Shown here piece by piece: positions 55,196-63,385 of a DNA stretch of 64,000 nt (its first letter is position 1; each line of letters starts with the position of its first letter). Position numbers and translations under genes: made by a program. The DNA is from Endozoicomonas sp. 4G (GTDB lineage: Bacteria; Pseudomonadota; Gammaproteobacteria; Pseudomonadales; Endozoicomonadaceae): NCBI RefSeq assembly GCF_023822025.1, contig NZ_CP082909.1, positions 806,001-870,000 of the forward strand. Reading direction: 5' to 3'. Below the pieces are notes generated by a model that worked only from the letters and a program-made list of their open reading frames with translations, did no database searches and was not told the DNA's origin.

Positions 55196-56281
55196 TTATT
55201 TTCGAGTCAGGAAGACACCCATTTCGCGATGATGGGTATATGGGAACTGATCAAAAAGGGCTATACGATGCACTTTGTGAGTCCGGGTGATCTTTTCCAG
55301 GTTCTGTTTCAATGTGTCCGGGTTACAAGAGATGTAGACAATATTGTCGAACCTTTGAACCAAGGCTTCAGTACCTTCATCAAGGCCGGCCCTGGGAGGA
55401 TCTACCAGAATGGTGGATACGTTATAACTGTCCAGATCAATATCCTGCAAACGTCTGAACAGTCTTTCCCGATTCATGGCCTGGGTGAACTCTTCACTGG
55501 ATAAACGGGCTATCTGGACATTCTCAATGGCGTTCAGCTCGAAGTTGTCGTGGGCAGATTGAACGGATGTCTTGGATATTTCAGTCGCCAAAACCTTGTC
55601 AAAGTGATTAGCCAGAACACAGGTGAAATTGCCATTACCGCAATACAGTTCGAGCAAATCCCCCTTCAGGCCAGCACAGACATCACTGGCCCAGCCAAGC
55701 ATTTGTTCATTAACTCCGGCATTAGGTTGGGTGAAGCTGTTCTCGACCTGAGTGTACTGGTAGGTTTTGCCCTTTACTTTCAGGGTTTCGACGACGTAAT
55801 CCCGATCCAGAACGATTTTCTGCTTTCGGGCACGACCAATGATACCAATGTTGTGGGAAATCTGTAATTTCTCTGCCGCAGCCTGCCACTCATCATTCAG
55901 TGGTTTGTGATAAAGCATACTGATCAGGGCTTCACCCGTCTGGGTCGTCAGAAATTCCAGCTGGAACAGTCTTTTTCGAAGAATCTCCTGTTGTTCTATG
56001 TCCCTGATCAACGGCATCATCAATTGATTGATCCGCTCTGAGCCGGCAGGAAACTGGTCAATGCTGAAAGGTTGTCGGGTCTTGGGGTCAAACATGCGAT
56101 AGTAGCTGTGTTCACCCTCATGCCAGATGCGGAACTCTGCGCGCATTCGGTAATGTTCTGGTCGGGATCTGAAAACCTCCAGCTCAGGAACATCAAAAAC
56201 CTGAAACTCTTCGCAGGTAAGGTTTACCTTTTCACTCAGCTGGGTTTGATACTTTGCAGGCTCTACAACGGCTAATGACAT
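55196..56281 (-). CDS. trmA: tRNA (uracil-5-)-methyltransferase
   Basis: Makes ribothymidine at position 54 of tRNA using SAM. Close to E. coli TrmA: YRMRAEFRIWHEGEHSYYRM, QVENSFTQPNAGVNEQMLGW, the SAM motif LLELYCGNGNFTCVLANHF, VDPPRAGLDEGTEAL and the catalytic Cys in YISCNPDTLKQNLE, and LFDQFPYTHHREMGVFL at the end. I use the ATG at 56281 (361 residues); the longer frame reaches into the terminator hairpin upstream. AAGAG precedes the ATG. Confidence 0.96.
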   Translation of the reverse strand: MSLAVVEPAKYQTQLSEKVNLTCEEFQVFDVPELEVFRSRPEHYRMRAEFRIWHEGEHSYYRMFDPKTRQPFSIDQFPAGSERINQLMMPLIRDIEQQEILRKRLFQLEFLTTQTGEALISMLYHKPLNDEWQAAAEKLQISHNIGIIGRARKQKIVLDRDYVVETLKVKGKTYQYTQVENSFTQPNAGVNEQMLGWASDVCAGLKGDLLELYCGNGNFTCVLANHFDKVLATEISKTSVQSAHDNFELNAIENVQIARLSSEEFTQAMNRERLFRRLQDIDLDSYNVSTILVDPPRAGLDEGTEALVQRFDNIVYISCNPDTLKQNLEKITRTHKVHRIALFDQFPYTHHREMGVFLTRK

Positions 56282-56298
56282 AATGCTCTTCGACCAAT

Positions 56299-56322
56299 AA
56301 AAACGGCCCGTATTATGGGCCG
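56299..56322 (-). terminator. Rho-independent terminator of the purine permease gene
   Basis: On the minus strand CGGCCC and GGGCCG form a stem with a 7-base loop, followed by five T. It separates the permease gene from trmA. Confidence 0.85.
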
Positions 56323-56355
56323 CTTTCAAAGAGATGAAAACCGGTTTTCAGCTCA

Positions 56356-57648
56356 TTAACTGAACATCACCAGTTTAATGGCGAACAGTAGAGAAAGAAT
56401 AACCAGGGCACTATTCAGGTCCTTTGCACGACCACTCAAGAGCTTGATGGCGGTGTAGGAGATAAAGCCAAAGGCAATGCCGGTGGTAATTGAGTAGCTC
56501 AGAGGCATAGAGACGGCGGCAATAACCACTGGCGCAGCCTCAGTCAGGTCATCCCAGTTAATCTGGAACATGCTGTGAGTCATCAAAACGGCTATAAAAA
56601 GCAGGGCGGGGGCGGTTGCATAGGCCGGCACCATGGCCGCCATCGGGGACAGAAACAGGGAACCCAGAAACAGCAGGCCCACCACCACAGCGGTAAGGCC
56701 TGTCCGACCACCCACCGAAATCCCGGCAGTACTCTCGACGTAGCTGGTAGTGGTTGAAGTACCCAGTCCGGCCCCAGCCATGCTGGCCATGGAGTCGGCC
56801 ATCAGGGCTCTGCCCAGCCGGGGGAATTTACCGTCTTTGTCCAGCAGGTCGCCTTTCTGGGCCACCGCAACCAGGGTGCCTGAAGTATCAAAGAGATCAA
56901 CAAACAAAAAAGAGAAGATAATGCTGATCATGCCCACCTCCAATGCTCCGGCAATATCCAGTTGCAGAAGCGTCGGGGCCACGCTGGGAGGTACGGAAAC
57001 CAGACCGTTCATTTCTACTTTGCCAGCAATCAGGCTGACGATAGTAATGGTCAGAATCCCGATCATGACGGATCCGGTGACATTGCGATAGTAAAGAGCC
57101 ACCGTCAGGACAAAGCCAATGGCTGTCATGATGGCACTCCAGGAACTCATCTCTCCCAGTGTCACCAGTGTTGCCGGGTCACCAACGACAATGCCGGCAT
57201 TCTGTAGAGCAATAAAGCCAAGGAAGAGGCCAATACCGGCAGCAATACCACCCCGTAATGACAGGGGAATGCTGTTGATAATCCACTCGCGAATCTTGAA
57301 GACACTTAATGCGAAGAAGCAGACACCCGAAAGGAAAACAGCTCCCAGCGCGATTTGCCAGCTATAACCCATCTGGCCGACAACGGTGAAGGCAAAGAAG
57401 GCATTCAGGCCCATACCAGGCGCAAGAGCAATGGGGTAATTGGCATACAAGCCCATGACCATACAGCCAATAGCAGCCGCCACACAGGTAGCGACAAAGA
57501 CCGCTCCCTGATCCATGCCGGTGGTTGCCAGCATGCTGGGGTTGACAAAAATGATGTAGGCCATGGTCAGGAACGTTGTAATTCCTGCCAGTACTTCCGT
57601 CTTAACATCCGTATGATGTTCTTTTAGTTTGAATAGCCGTTCTAACAT
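56356..57648 (-). CDS. NCS2/AzgA-type purine permease
   Basis: A 430-residue membrane protein of the AzgA-like branch of the NCS2 family, which takes up adenine, guanine or hypoxanthine with protons. About 12 helices; family motifs TEVLAGITTFLTMAYIIFVN, MGLYANYPIALAPGMGLNAF, FVDLFDTSGTLVAVAQKGDL and GAGLGTSTTTSYVESTAGIS. It could supply adenine to the deaminase encoded at 36.4 kb. The sequence does not decide the substrate. No convincing ribosome-binding site. Confidence 0.93.
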   Translation of the reverse strand: MLERLFKLKEHHTDVKTEVLAGITTFLTMAYIIFVNPSMLATTGMDQGAVFVATCVAAAIGCMVMGLYANYPIALAPGMGLNAFFAFTVVGQMGYSWQIALGAVFLSGVCFFALSVFKIREWIINSIPLSLRGGIAAGIGLFLGFIALQNAGIVVGDPATLVTLGEMSSWSAIMTAIGFVLTVALYYRNVTGSVMIGILTITIVSLIAGKVEMNGLVSVPPSVAPTLLQLDIAGALEVGMISIIFSFLFVDLFDTSGTLVAVAQKGDLLDKDGKFPRLGRALMADSMASMAGAGLGTSTTTSYVESTAGISVGGRTGLTAVVVGLLFLGSLFLSPMAAMVPAYATAPALLFIAVLMTHSMFQINWDDLTEAAPVVIAAVSMPLSYSITTGIAFGFISYTAIKLLSGRAKDLNSALVILSLLFAIKLVMFS

Positions 57649-57993
57649 GTTGAAGCTTCGCGTGAGAGTACAAGCCTACAATGATAACGATTTTTACAGA
57701 CGGGTAGAATAGGTGGGTGGTATCGTCATTTTCTCGATAAATCACGGTTTTTGGTGGGAATTTCTTAGATTGGTTTTTATCGATAAAACGGTGTCTTGTG
57801 CTTGTTTTCTTCTATGCCCCTACATGTAGTAGTCATGATTTTTTGTGAGCAAATAATGTCCACTTTGCTGTAAGCCTTGTCCCTGAGGGGATCAGTACAG
57901 GTTGAAATAGACCATTAACAGGGTTATCCACAGAAGTTGTGGTTAAATAAGCGGGGCAATTGAGTCGACCCTCAGGGCCGACTCTCGAAGTGA
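57649..57993. other. Intergenic region with a hairpin and a DnaA-box-like 9-mer
   Basis: About 345 bases. A hairpin GAGTCG / CGACTC at 57962-57984 follows the GIY-YIG-like gene on the minus strand and may terminate it, without a T run. A single TTATCCACA at 57924-57932 equals the E. coli DnaA box, but I see no second box or AT-rich unwinding element that would make an origin. The rest should hold the permease promoter. Confidence 0.5.
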
Positions 57994-58995
57994 TCAGGCG
58001 ACTGCTGCCAGCTTCCCGGTGTGCATTTCCCGAATTCTGCTATCGAGTTCAGCGAGAGTTTCAGCCATTTTTCTTCGCTCGTTTTCCTGATTTTCAGCAC
58101 TGCGCTGTGCACGTTGCTTTCTGTGGCGTTCAATAGCCTCACGTATGCGAAGCTGTTTCGGGCAGATGGGCTCAGCAACAATGATTTCTTTTTCAGCAAT
58201 GTCAGCGGGTTTTGACTCAATGCTCTCTGGTGGCTGGGAGTCTTCTTCAACCGCCGGTTCGGGCTGGACATCCAGTTGGCTCAGGGCATTGTTATCGCCG
58301 GCCAGACAGGCGTCAGCTGCGGCAGTAATCGCAGCCAGCTGGGCGGTGATGTCATCACTCATTTCAATGCTGTTCATCTGAACCATGGCATTGGCCCTTG
58401 AACCCGCAGATTGGGTAGGTTCGGGCTTTGGCTTTTCGGTCTCAGGCTGAGTAACTTCAACCTTGATGTCAGTTGCAGCCGGGGTAAGGTTCACTGCCAT
58501 CGGTGTAGATACCGGCTCGGGTGCCGAGTGTTGAGGGGTTTGGGCGACAGGAGCCTGTGTGGCCTTTTCATTGGCCGCTTGATTGCCCGCGTCGCCGGAT
58601 TTCATGGCAAGGCTTGGAGGTGTATTGCTATCACCTTCATTAATTTCAGCAAAAATAGAGGCCAGCTCTTTTTCAATGCTGGACTTACGCTGGCGCTTCT
58701 TCTTTTTAGGCAGGATTTTTACAGTACTGGTCTTATAGCCTCTGAGGCTGTCGGCACCAAAAAAATGGATGGCGTCCTGTTCGAGTTCCGCCAGCTCTTC
58801 ACGAGACTCGGCCCGATCCCATTCTTCTACGGTAAATTCATCCTCGCCATGGATGCGGATTTCTCTGTAGAGCGGGTAGTCCAGATCCTGGTGTGCGGCT
58901 GCCACCATTTTTTCCCACTGGCTCTCAAGGTCATTGCGAGTGGAGCCTACAAAAATTTGTTTGGTTACTTTATTGGTGACGGTGAAGATAATCAA
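57994..58995 (-). CDS. GIY-YIG-fold protein with degenerate active site
   Basis: A 333-residue protein. The first 90 residues follow the GIY-YIG layout: IIFTVTNKVTKQIFVGST, then LESQWEKMVAAAH, PLYREIRIHGEDEFTVEEW, ELAELEQDAIHFF and GYKTS. The GIY and YIG Tyr are both Phe here and the expected Arg is Gln, while the Glu is kept, so nuclease activity is doubtful. A basic patch (KKKKRQRK), a long Pro/Glu/Gln-rich disordered part and a C-terminal coiled coil (IREAIERHRKQRAQRSAENQ) follow. I start at a TTG at 58995 with AAAGG upstream, because the frame's first codon (59034) overlaps a TATAAT box. Confidence 0.7.
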   Translation of the reverse strand: MIIFTVTNKVTKQIFVGSTRNDLESQWEKMVAAAHQDLDYPLYREIRIHGEDEFTVEEWDRAESREELAELEQDAIHFFGADSLRGYKTSTVKILPKKKKRQRKSSIEKELASIFAEINEGDSNTPPSLAMKSGDAGNQAANEKATQAPVAQTPQHSAPEPVSTPMAVNLTPAATDIKVEVTQPETEKPKPEPTQSAGSRANAMVQMNSIEMSDDITAQLAAITAAADACLAGDNNALSQLDVQPEPAVEEDSQPPESIESKPADIAEKEIIVAEPICPKQLRIREAIERHRKQRAQRSAENQENERRKMAETLAELDSRIREMHTGKLAAVA

Positions 58996-59033
58996 CGCTG
59001 GATAACCTTTATACTGACGGTGACAGGCGCGCA

Positions 59034-59039
59034 ATTATA
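59034..59039 (-). promoter_or_regulatory. -10 box of the GIY-YIG-like gene
   Basis: A perfect TATAAT on the minus strand, 39 bases before the proposed TTG start. No good -35 element is seen at 17 bases. It overlaps the first codon of the open frame and so argues for the later start. Confidence 0.5.
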
Positions 59040-59111
59040 CCCGCCGATTTTCTTCTGTGTAGTGGGGATTGTGCACTATTCAAAAACTCTTTTAAGGGAT
59101 AGCGGACTGAG

Positions 59112-59135
59112 GCTGTATTGAAACGTCAATACAGC
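59112..59135 (-). terminator. Hairpin after rimI
   Basis: A perfect 10-bp stem GCTGTATTGA / TCAATACAGC with loop AACG, 18 bases after the rimI stop. No T run follows, so termination strength is uncertain. Confidence 0.5.
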
Positions 59136-59152
59136 TAAGAATATCCCGAATA

Positions 59153-59620
59153 TCATAGGATTTTTTCCGTCCTGACACTGAGGTCCAGAGCCATAACAAT
59201 AGCATCTTCAGCTTTATGATCTTTGCTGGCCGGGTAGTAGTTTTTACGACGGCCAATTTCACTAAAGCCTGAGTTCAGATAAAGGTTGAATGCTTTCTGG
59301 TTGGACTCCCGCACTTCAAGGAACAGGGTCTCTGCCTGCTTTGCTGAAGAGTCGATAAGTTGATTCAACATAGCCGAGCCAAAGCCTTTGCCCTGCTCGT
59401 TGCGAGAGACAGTCAGAATCAGCAGGCTGGCTTCTCCGGCAGCTATCATGACGACACCCTGGGCAACAATCCTGCCCTTGTGCTCGGCCACCGTGCAGAG
59501 ATAGCCTGAGTCGATACTGTCCATGTAGTGCTTTTGTTGCCATGGATGAGGCCCGGCCTCCTGCTCAATAGCAGCCAGTTCTGGAAGATCCTGATGAGTC
59601 ATTGCTCTAAACGACAGCAT
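59153..59620 (-). CDS. rimI: Ribosomal protein S18-alanine N-acetyltransferase RimI
   Basis: A 155-residue GNAT enzyme of the RimI type that acetylates the N-terminal Ala of S18. Features: LPELAAIEQEAGPHPWQQKH, the strand with EASLLILTVSRNEQGKGFGS that binds acetyl-CoA, ETLFLEVRESNQKAFNLYLN, and GFSEIGRRKNYYPA. Place after the HolD-like gene matches the holD-rimI order of gammaproteobacteria, which supports the call. Confidence 0.92.
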   Translation of the reverse strand: MLSFRAMTHQDLPELAAIEQEAGPHPWQQKHYMDSIDSGYLCTVAEHKGRIVAQGVVMIAAGEASLLILTVSRNEQGKGFGSAMLNQLIDSSAKQAETLFLEVRESNQKAFNLYLNSGFSEIGRRKNYYPASKDHKAEDAIVMALDLSVRTEKIL

Positions 59621-59654
59621 ATTAGTATTCTTTTCTGTGATAACTGAGAGGTTG

Positions 59655-60482
59655 TCAGCTGTCTGAGGTCAGCTCTTTAATGATCGGATAAATATCTCGC
59701 CAGGCTTCTGACTTGAGTGTTGGAAGTTTCATCAACTCATTAAGGCCATGGGTGACGATAAAGTGTTGGTCTGAGTGGAGTCCTTTCTGCAAACCTCTCA
59801 GATCGCTAAAGGTTCGGTTTGGATCAATCACAAAGCGGGCTGCTGCCTGACCTAGCAGCAGGACTACTTTTCGCCTGGCTAATCCAAACTGGTTGCTAAG
59901 GTAGGCGCATACCGCGTCGGCAGCAGCAGAATCATCCTGGCTCAGGTGCTCCATCAGGCCAATATTGCCCAGTGGCCAGACAAACTCACTGAAAGGCATG
60001 GCTTCCGACTCAGGCGGTAATTGAATGGCACGCAGGATATCGCTGAGTAACCGTTGGTGAAATCGAGAAAATTGATTCAGCCCGGAGTGAGGCATTTCTG
60101 CAACTACCAGACAGTGTTCGTTAGCTGACAGGGTTATCAGCCTGAACTTGCTGACAGCTACTGGCGGAGCTTCAGTTATAACGGGTTGTGTTACTGGCGG
60201 CACTGGCTTCGAGTCTTGTTTTGTTTCGACTCTACCGGAGATGCCCAGTAAATCTTTTGCCGTTGCAGCGCCCATCGTACTAGCAGAAGAAACTTGGGCC
60301 GACGCTTGTTGAGAAGATAGGCCGGAGGCCTCAGGTTTAAAGCTTTCCTCTGGCTCCTCTTCTAAACAGTCAAAAGGCCGGGGCGGCAGTGCATTAGGCA
60401 GGATCTGCCTTGGGAACCAGGTCTGGATTCCCATGGCATCGAGGTAGTGTTGTCGAGTTCGCTCGTTGATCCTGCCTTGCAT
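59655..60482 (-). CDS. holD: HolD-like protein, DNA polymerase III psi subunit candidate
   Basis: A 275-residue protein upstream of rimI, where holD sits in gammaproteobacteria. The N-terminus RTRQHYLDAMGIQTWFPRQI recalls HolD (LQQLGITQWSLRR), and the region FRLITLSANEHCL to LLSDILRAIQLPP recalls its core. A disordered Ser/Pro-rich linker separates the two. The C-terminus has uracil-DNA-glycosylase-fold features (VVLLLGQAAARFVI, THGLNELMKLPTLKSEAWRD), consistent with the UDG-like fold known for psi. Pseudomonads also have a long psi. No catalytic residues of a glycosylase are evident. It starts five bases after the leuA stop. Confidence 0.7.
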   Translation of the reverse strand: MQGRINERTRQHYLDAMGIQTWFPRQILPNALPPRPFDCLEEEPEESFKPEASGLSSQQASAQVSSASTMGAATAKDLLGISGRVETKQDSKPVPPVTQPVITEAPPVAVSKFRLITLSANEHCLVVAEMPHSGLNQFSRFHQRLLSDILRAIQLPPESEAMPFSEFVWPLGNIGLMEHLSQDDSAAADAVCAYLSNQFGLARRKVVLLLGQAAARFVIDPNRTFSDLRGLQKGLHSDQHFIVTHGLNELMKLPTLKSEAWRDIYPIIKELTSDS

Positions 60483-60487
60483 GGCTG

Positions 60488-62035
60488 TTACAGGTTTCCT
60501 GTCTGTGGGTTGGTTTTTGGATGATCAGCGTTCAGCAGGTTCAGGGCATTGATGTAGGCTTTCGCAGAAGCCACCACGATATCCGTGTCCGCTCCGGAGC
60601 CATTGACAATGCGACCCTGCTTTTCCAGACGCACGCTGACCTCGCCCTGAGAATCGGTACCGCTGGTAATCGCCTTGACATTATACAATGCCAGATGGGC
60701 ACCGGAATCAGCAATACTTTCTATGGCTTTAAAGACCGCATCAACAGGGCCAGCACCGGCACTGCGTATCTCTACTTCCTCAGAGTCCACCGCAATGACC
60801 AGATGAGCTTCAGGGGGTTTGCCTGTGCTGGAGCCGGCTTCCAGCTTAATCAGACGGTATTTCTCTTCTTCATTGCCTGAACGAACGTCACTGACCAGAG
60901 CCTGCAGGTCGTCATCGAAAATCTCAGACTTTTTGTCTGCCAGAATCTTGAAGCGGTTAAAGGCTTCGGTCAATTCGTCACGATCAGCAAAAGTAATGCC
61001 CAGCTCTTCCATACGGGACTGGAAGGCGCTGCGGCCGGATAATTTACCCAGGGTCAGGCGGTTGGTGTTCCAGCCAACGTCTTCAGCCTTCATAATTTCG
61101 TAGGTTTCACGGTTTTTCAGAATACCATCCTGGTGAATACCGGATTCGTGAGCAAAAGCATTAGCACCGACAATGGCCTTGTTAGGCTGAACCGGGAAGC
61201 CGGTGATACTTGAGACCAGACGGGAGGTAGGAACGATATGCCGGGTATTGATCCCCGTTTCGACGTTGAGTTCATCCTGACGGGTGCGGATTGCCATAAC
61301 GATTTCTTCAAGAGAGGCGTTGCCCGCTCTTTCGCCAAGACCGTTAATGGTGCATTCAATCTGACGGGCGCCATTAACGACAGCGGACAGGGAGTTGGCC
61401 ACGGCAAGCCCAAGGTCATTGTGACAGTGAACCGAGAAGATGGCTTTGTCTGAGTTGGGAATACGCTCAATCAGCTGGGCAATCGTGTTGCCGAACTGGT
61501 GCGGCAGCGCATAACCAACGGTGTCAGGGATGTTAATGGTGCGAGCGCCGGCATCAATCACCGCTTCAATGACACGGCACATAAAGTCGATGTCAGATCG
61601 TCCGGCGTCTTCCAGGGAAAACTCAACATCGTCAATCAGATTGCGAGCCAGTTTGACAGAAGCTATTGCCTGTTCCAGTACCTGCTCGGGCGTCATACAA
61701 AGTTTGTGTTTCATGTGCAGGGGGGAGGTGGCAATGAAGGTATGAATACGACCACGGGCAGCTGGCTGAATCGCTTGACCTGCGGCTTCAATATCCTTTG
61801 GCAGTGCCCGGGAAAGACTGCAGACAGTACTCTCTTTAATGGTTTCGGCGATGCTCTTGACGGCCTCAAAATCGCCCGGGCTGGCGATGGCAAATCCCGC
61901 CTCAATCACGTCAACCTTGAGTATTTCCAGCGATTTGGCAATCCGGAGCTTCTCGTCGCCAGTCATGGCTGCGCCGGGACTCTGTTCACCGTCTCTCAAG
62001 GTGGTATCGAAAATAATAACCTGATCGTTGCTCAT
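60488..62035 (-). CDS. leuA: 2-isopropylmalate synthase
   Basis: First committed step of leucine synthesis: acetyl-CoA plus 2-oxoisovalerate gives 2-isopropylmalate. It has [40 protein letters not shown]-type metal site (here [10 protein letters not shown]), [16 protein letters not shown] and [20 protein letters not shown], and a C-terminal regulatory domain (about residues 390-515), the leucine-binding part. 515 residues, normal. GGAG lies eight bases before the ATG. A 17-bp minisatellite lies about 60-120 bases upstream of the start. The gene is followed by the holD-like gene and rimI. Confidence 0.97.
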   Translation of the reverse strand: MSNDQVIIFDTTLRDGEQSPGAAMTGDEKLRIAKSLEILKVDVIEAGFAIASPGDFEAVKSIAETIKESTVCSLSRALPKDIEAAGQAIQPAARGRIHTFIATSPLHMKHKLCMTPEQVLEQAIASVKLARNLIDDVEFSLEDAGRSDIDFMCRVIEAVIDAGARTINIPDTVGYALPHQFGNTIAQLIERIPNSDKAIFSVHCHNDLGLAVANSLSAVVNGARQIECTINGLGERAGNASLEEIVMAIRTRQDELNVETGINTRHIVPTSRLVSSITGFPVQPNKAIVGANAFAHESGIHQDGILKNRETYEIMKAEDVGWNTNRLTLGKLSGRSAFQSRMEELGITFADRDELTEAFNRFKILADKKSEIFDDDLQALVSDVRSGNEEEKYRLIKLEAGSSTGKPPEAHLVIAVDSEEVEIRSAGAGPVDAVFKAIESIADSGAHLALYNVKAITSGTDSQGEVSVRLEKQGRIVNGSGADTDIVVASAKAYINALNLLNADHPKTNPQTGNL

Positions 62036-62625
62036 GGTTGCTGCTCCGCTGTTCTTTTATCAGCTCAATGTTTTTTTGCTGTACTTTTTACTTACTGCTC
62101 AAGGCTTTCTACTGCTCAAGGCTTTCTACTGCTCAAGGCTTTCTACTGCTCAAGGCTGTGCTGTATGACAATGCCGGTTTTGGTGGTGCTTGCAACAGGC
62201 GGCATTTTCTGCACTTGGCAGTCGGAATTTATTCAAATATAACTACTTTTCTGACTCTGGAGTCAGAGGGCCAGTTGGCCGGGGTCGAAGGTGAAGTTAA
62301 ATAATCTGCTCAAGGCAGTAGGAGTAGTAGGCGGGAAGAACAAAATATGGATTCAGGCGGCAACACCACGGCTGCACCGATGGCGCTACCGTGAGCGATC
62401 TGGAATGTTTTTGGCTGGTGCTTATCGTTCGCTACAGGCATTGTAATCACGCTCAGCGTTTTGAAATCAGCGTTAAGTTGTTTTGTGGATCGAATGAGGT
62501 CGAACTATATCCTCTATAAACCGTTTTGCCAAGCGGGTTGATCCGGTTTTCGAGACTGGATAGGATTTGTGCGACCCTACTTTCTTTTCGCCAAGGGCGT
62601 TCTGCCCATCAAAGGATAGCCGGAC
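62036..62625. promoter_or_regulatory. Divergent upstream region of leuA and the YajG-like gene
   Basis: About 590 bases containing the promoters of both genes and the 17-bp tandem repeat at 62094-62157. I looked on the minus strand for a Leu-rich leader peptide with an attenuator and saw none that convinces. The part from 62160 to 62600 shows no gene. Confidence 0.5.
62094..62157. repeat. 17-bp tandem repeat upstream of leuA
   Basis: Three identical 17-bp units of ACTGCTCAAGGCTTTCT (62094-62110, 62111-62127, 62128-62144) and a 13-base partial fourth, 59 bases before the leuA ATG. Confidence 0.95.
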
Positions 62626-63195
62626 ATGAAAAAAGCGTCACTTATTTTGCTGGGAGCCCTTGCCCTGGGCGGATGTGCCCTGAGCCCTCAGGAAGTGGAT
62701 GTCACTCCCAAAATTGCTGTGGAAAAGCCCGTTGAACCATTACAGGGAACCGTCAGTGTGACCGTTTACGATGAACGATTGTCCCGTTCTCTGGGTCATC
62801 GGGGAGGGGTCTATTCAGATACCAATGACATCACGACCAATGACCGTCTGACTCTGGCTATTCGCTCGGCGGTTGAGATGAGTTTGAGGGAAATGGGCTT
62901 GACCGTAACTGAGTCTGAAGATGTGCCTCAGTTCCAGGTTTATCTTGATGATTTGGAATACAAAGTGCCTGAAGGCAGTTATATCACCCAGGTTGACCTG
63001 AAGGCAAAAGTGCGGGTCAGGATTATCAAAGATGGTCAGCGTTTCGAAGGCGTCTACGCCACCGAAATCACCGAACGTGTACCCAAAGCACCGTCTGATG
63101 AAAAGAACGAAGAGTTGATCAATCAGGTGCTCAGTGATGTGCTGAGCAGGGCGTTGGCCGATCCAAAATTGACAGGCTTTCTGAAACAGGCCTGA
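62626..63195 (+). CDS. YajG-like outer-membrane lipoprotein
   Basis: A 189-residue lipoprotein with the signal MKKASLILLGALALGG and lipobox ALGGC (Cys about residue 17). The body resembles the YajG family: VSVTVYDERLSRSLGHRGGV, RLTLAIRSAVEMSLREMGLT, FQVYLDDLEYKVPEG and VRIIKDGQRFEGVYATEITE. Function unknown to me; the family is small and periplasmic. AGGA is nine bases before the ATG. Divergent from leuA. Confidence 0.85.
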   Translation: MKKASLILLGALALGGCALSPQEVDVTPKIAVEKPVEPLQGTVSVTVYDERLSRSLGHRGGVYSDTNDITTNDRLTLAIRSAVEMSLREMGLTVTESEDVPQFQVYLDDLEYKVPEGSYITQVDLKAKVRVRIIKDGQRFEGVYATEITERVPKAPSDEKNEELINQVLSDVLSRALADPKLTGFLKQA

Positions 63196-63385
63196 GTATT
63201 TATCGAATCAGCGTAAAGCGTCGTACTTTGAGGGCAGGAATGTAGCTCGGCTTGCAGAGCAAGCAACTTGTGCTATTTTTCTGTCCTTGAGGCGTTTTTA
63301 AAGCTGGTTTTATCGGACTGATTGCTTACATGCACCAGCTTACTAAATAAAATAATCACTTCTATTATGGTATGGGGCTGACTCG

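Noticed and set aside
57924-57932. Replication origin from a DnaA box
   Set aside because: Only one TTATCCACA is seen, without a cluster of boxes, an unwinding region or dnaA/dnaN genes nearby.
59655-60482. Active uracil-DNA glycosylase
   Set aside because: Only fold-level features are seen; the N-terminus and the place before rimI fit the psi subunit better.
62094-62157. CRISPR or att repeat upstream of leuA
   Set aside because: Units are directly adjacent without spacers; it is a simple minisatellite.
62036-62300. Leucine attenuator with leader peptide before leuA
   Set aside because: No short frame with Leu codon runs and no terminator/antiterminator pair was found on the minus strand.
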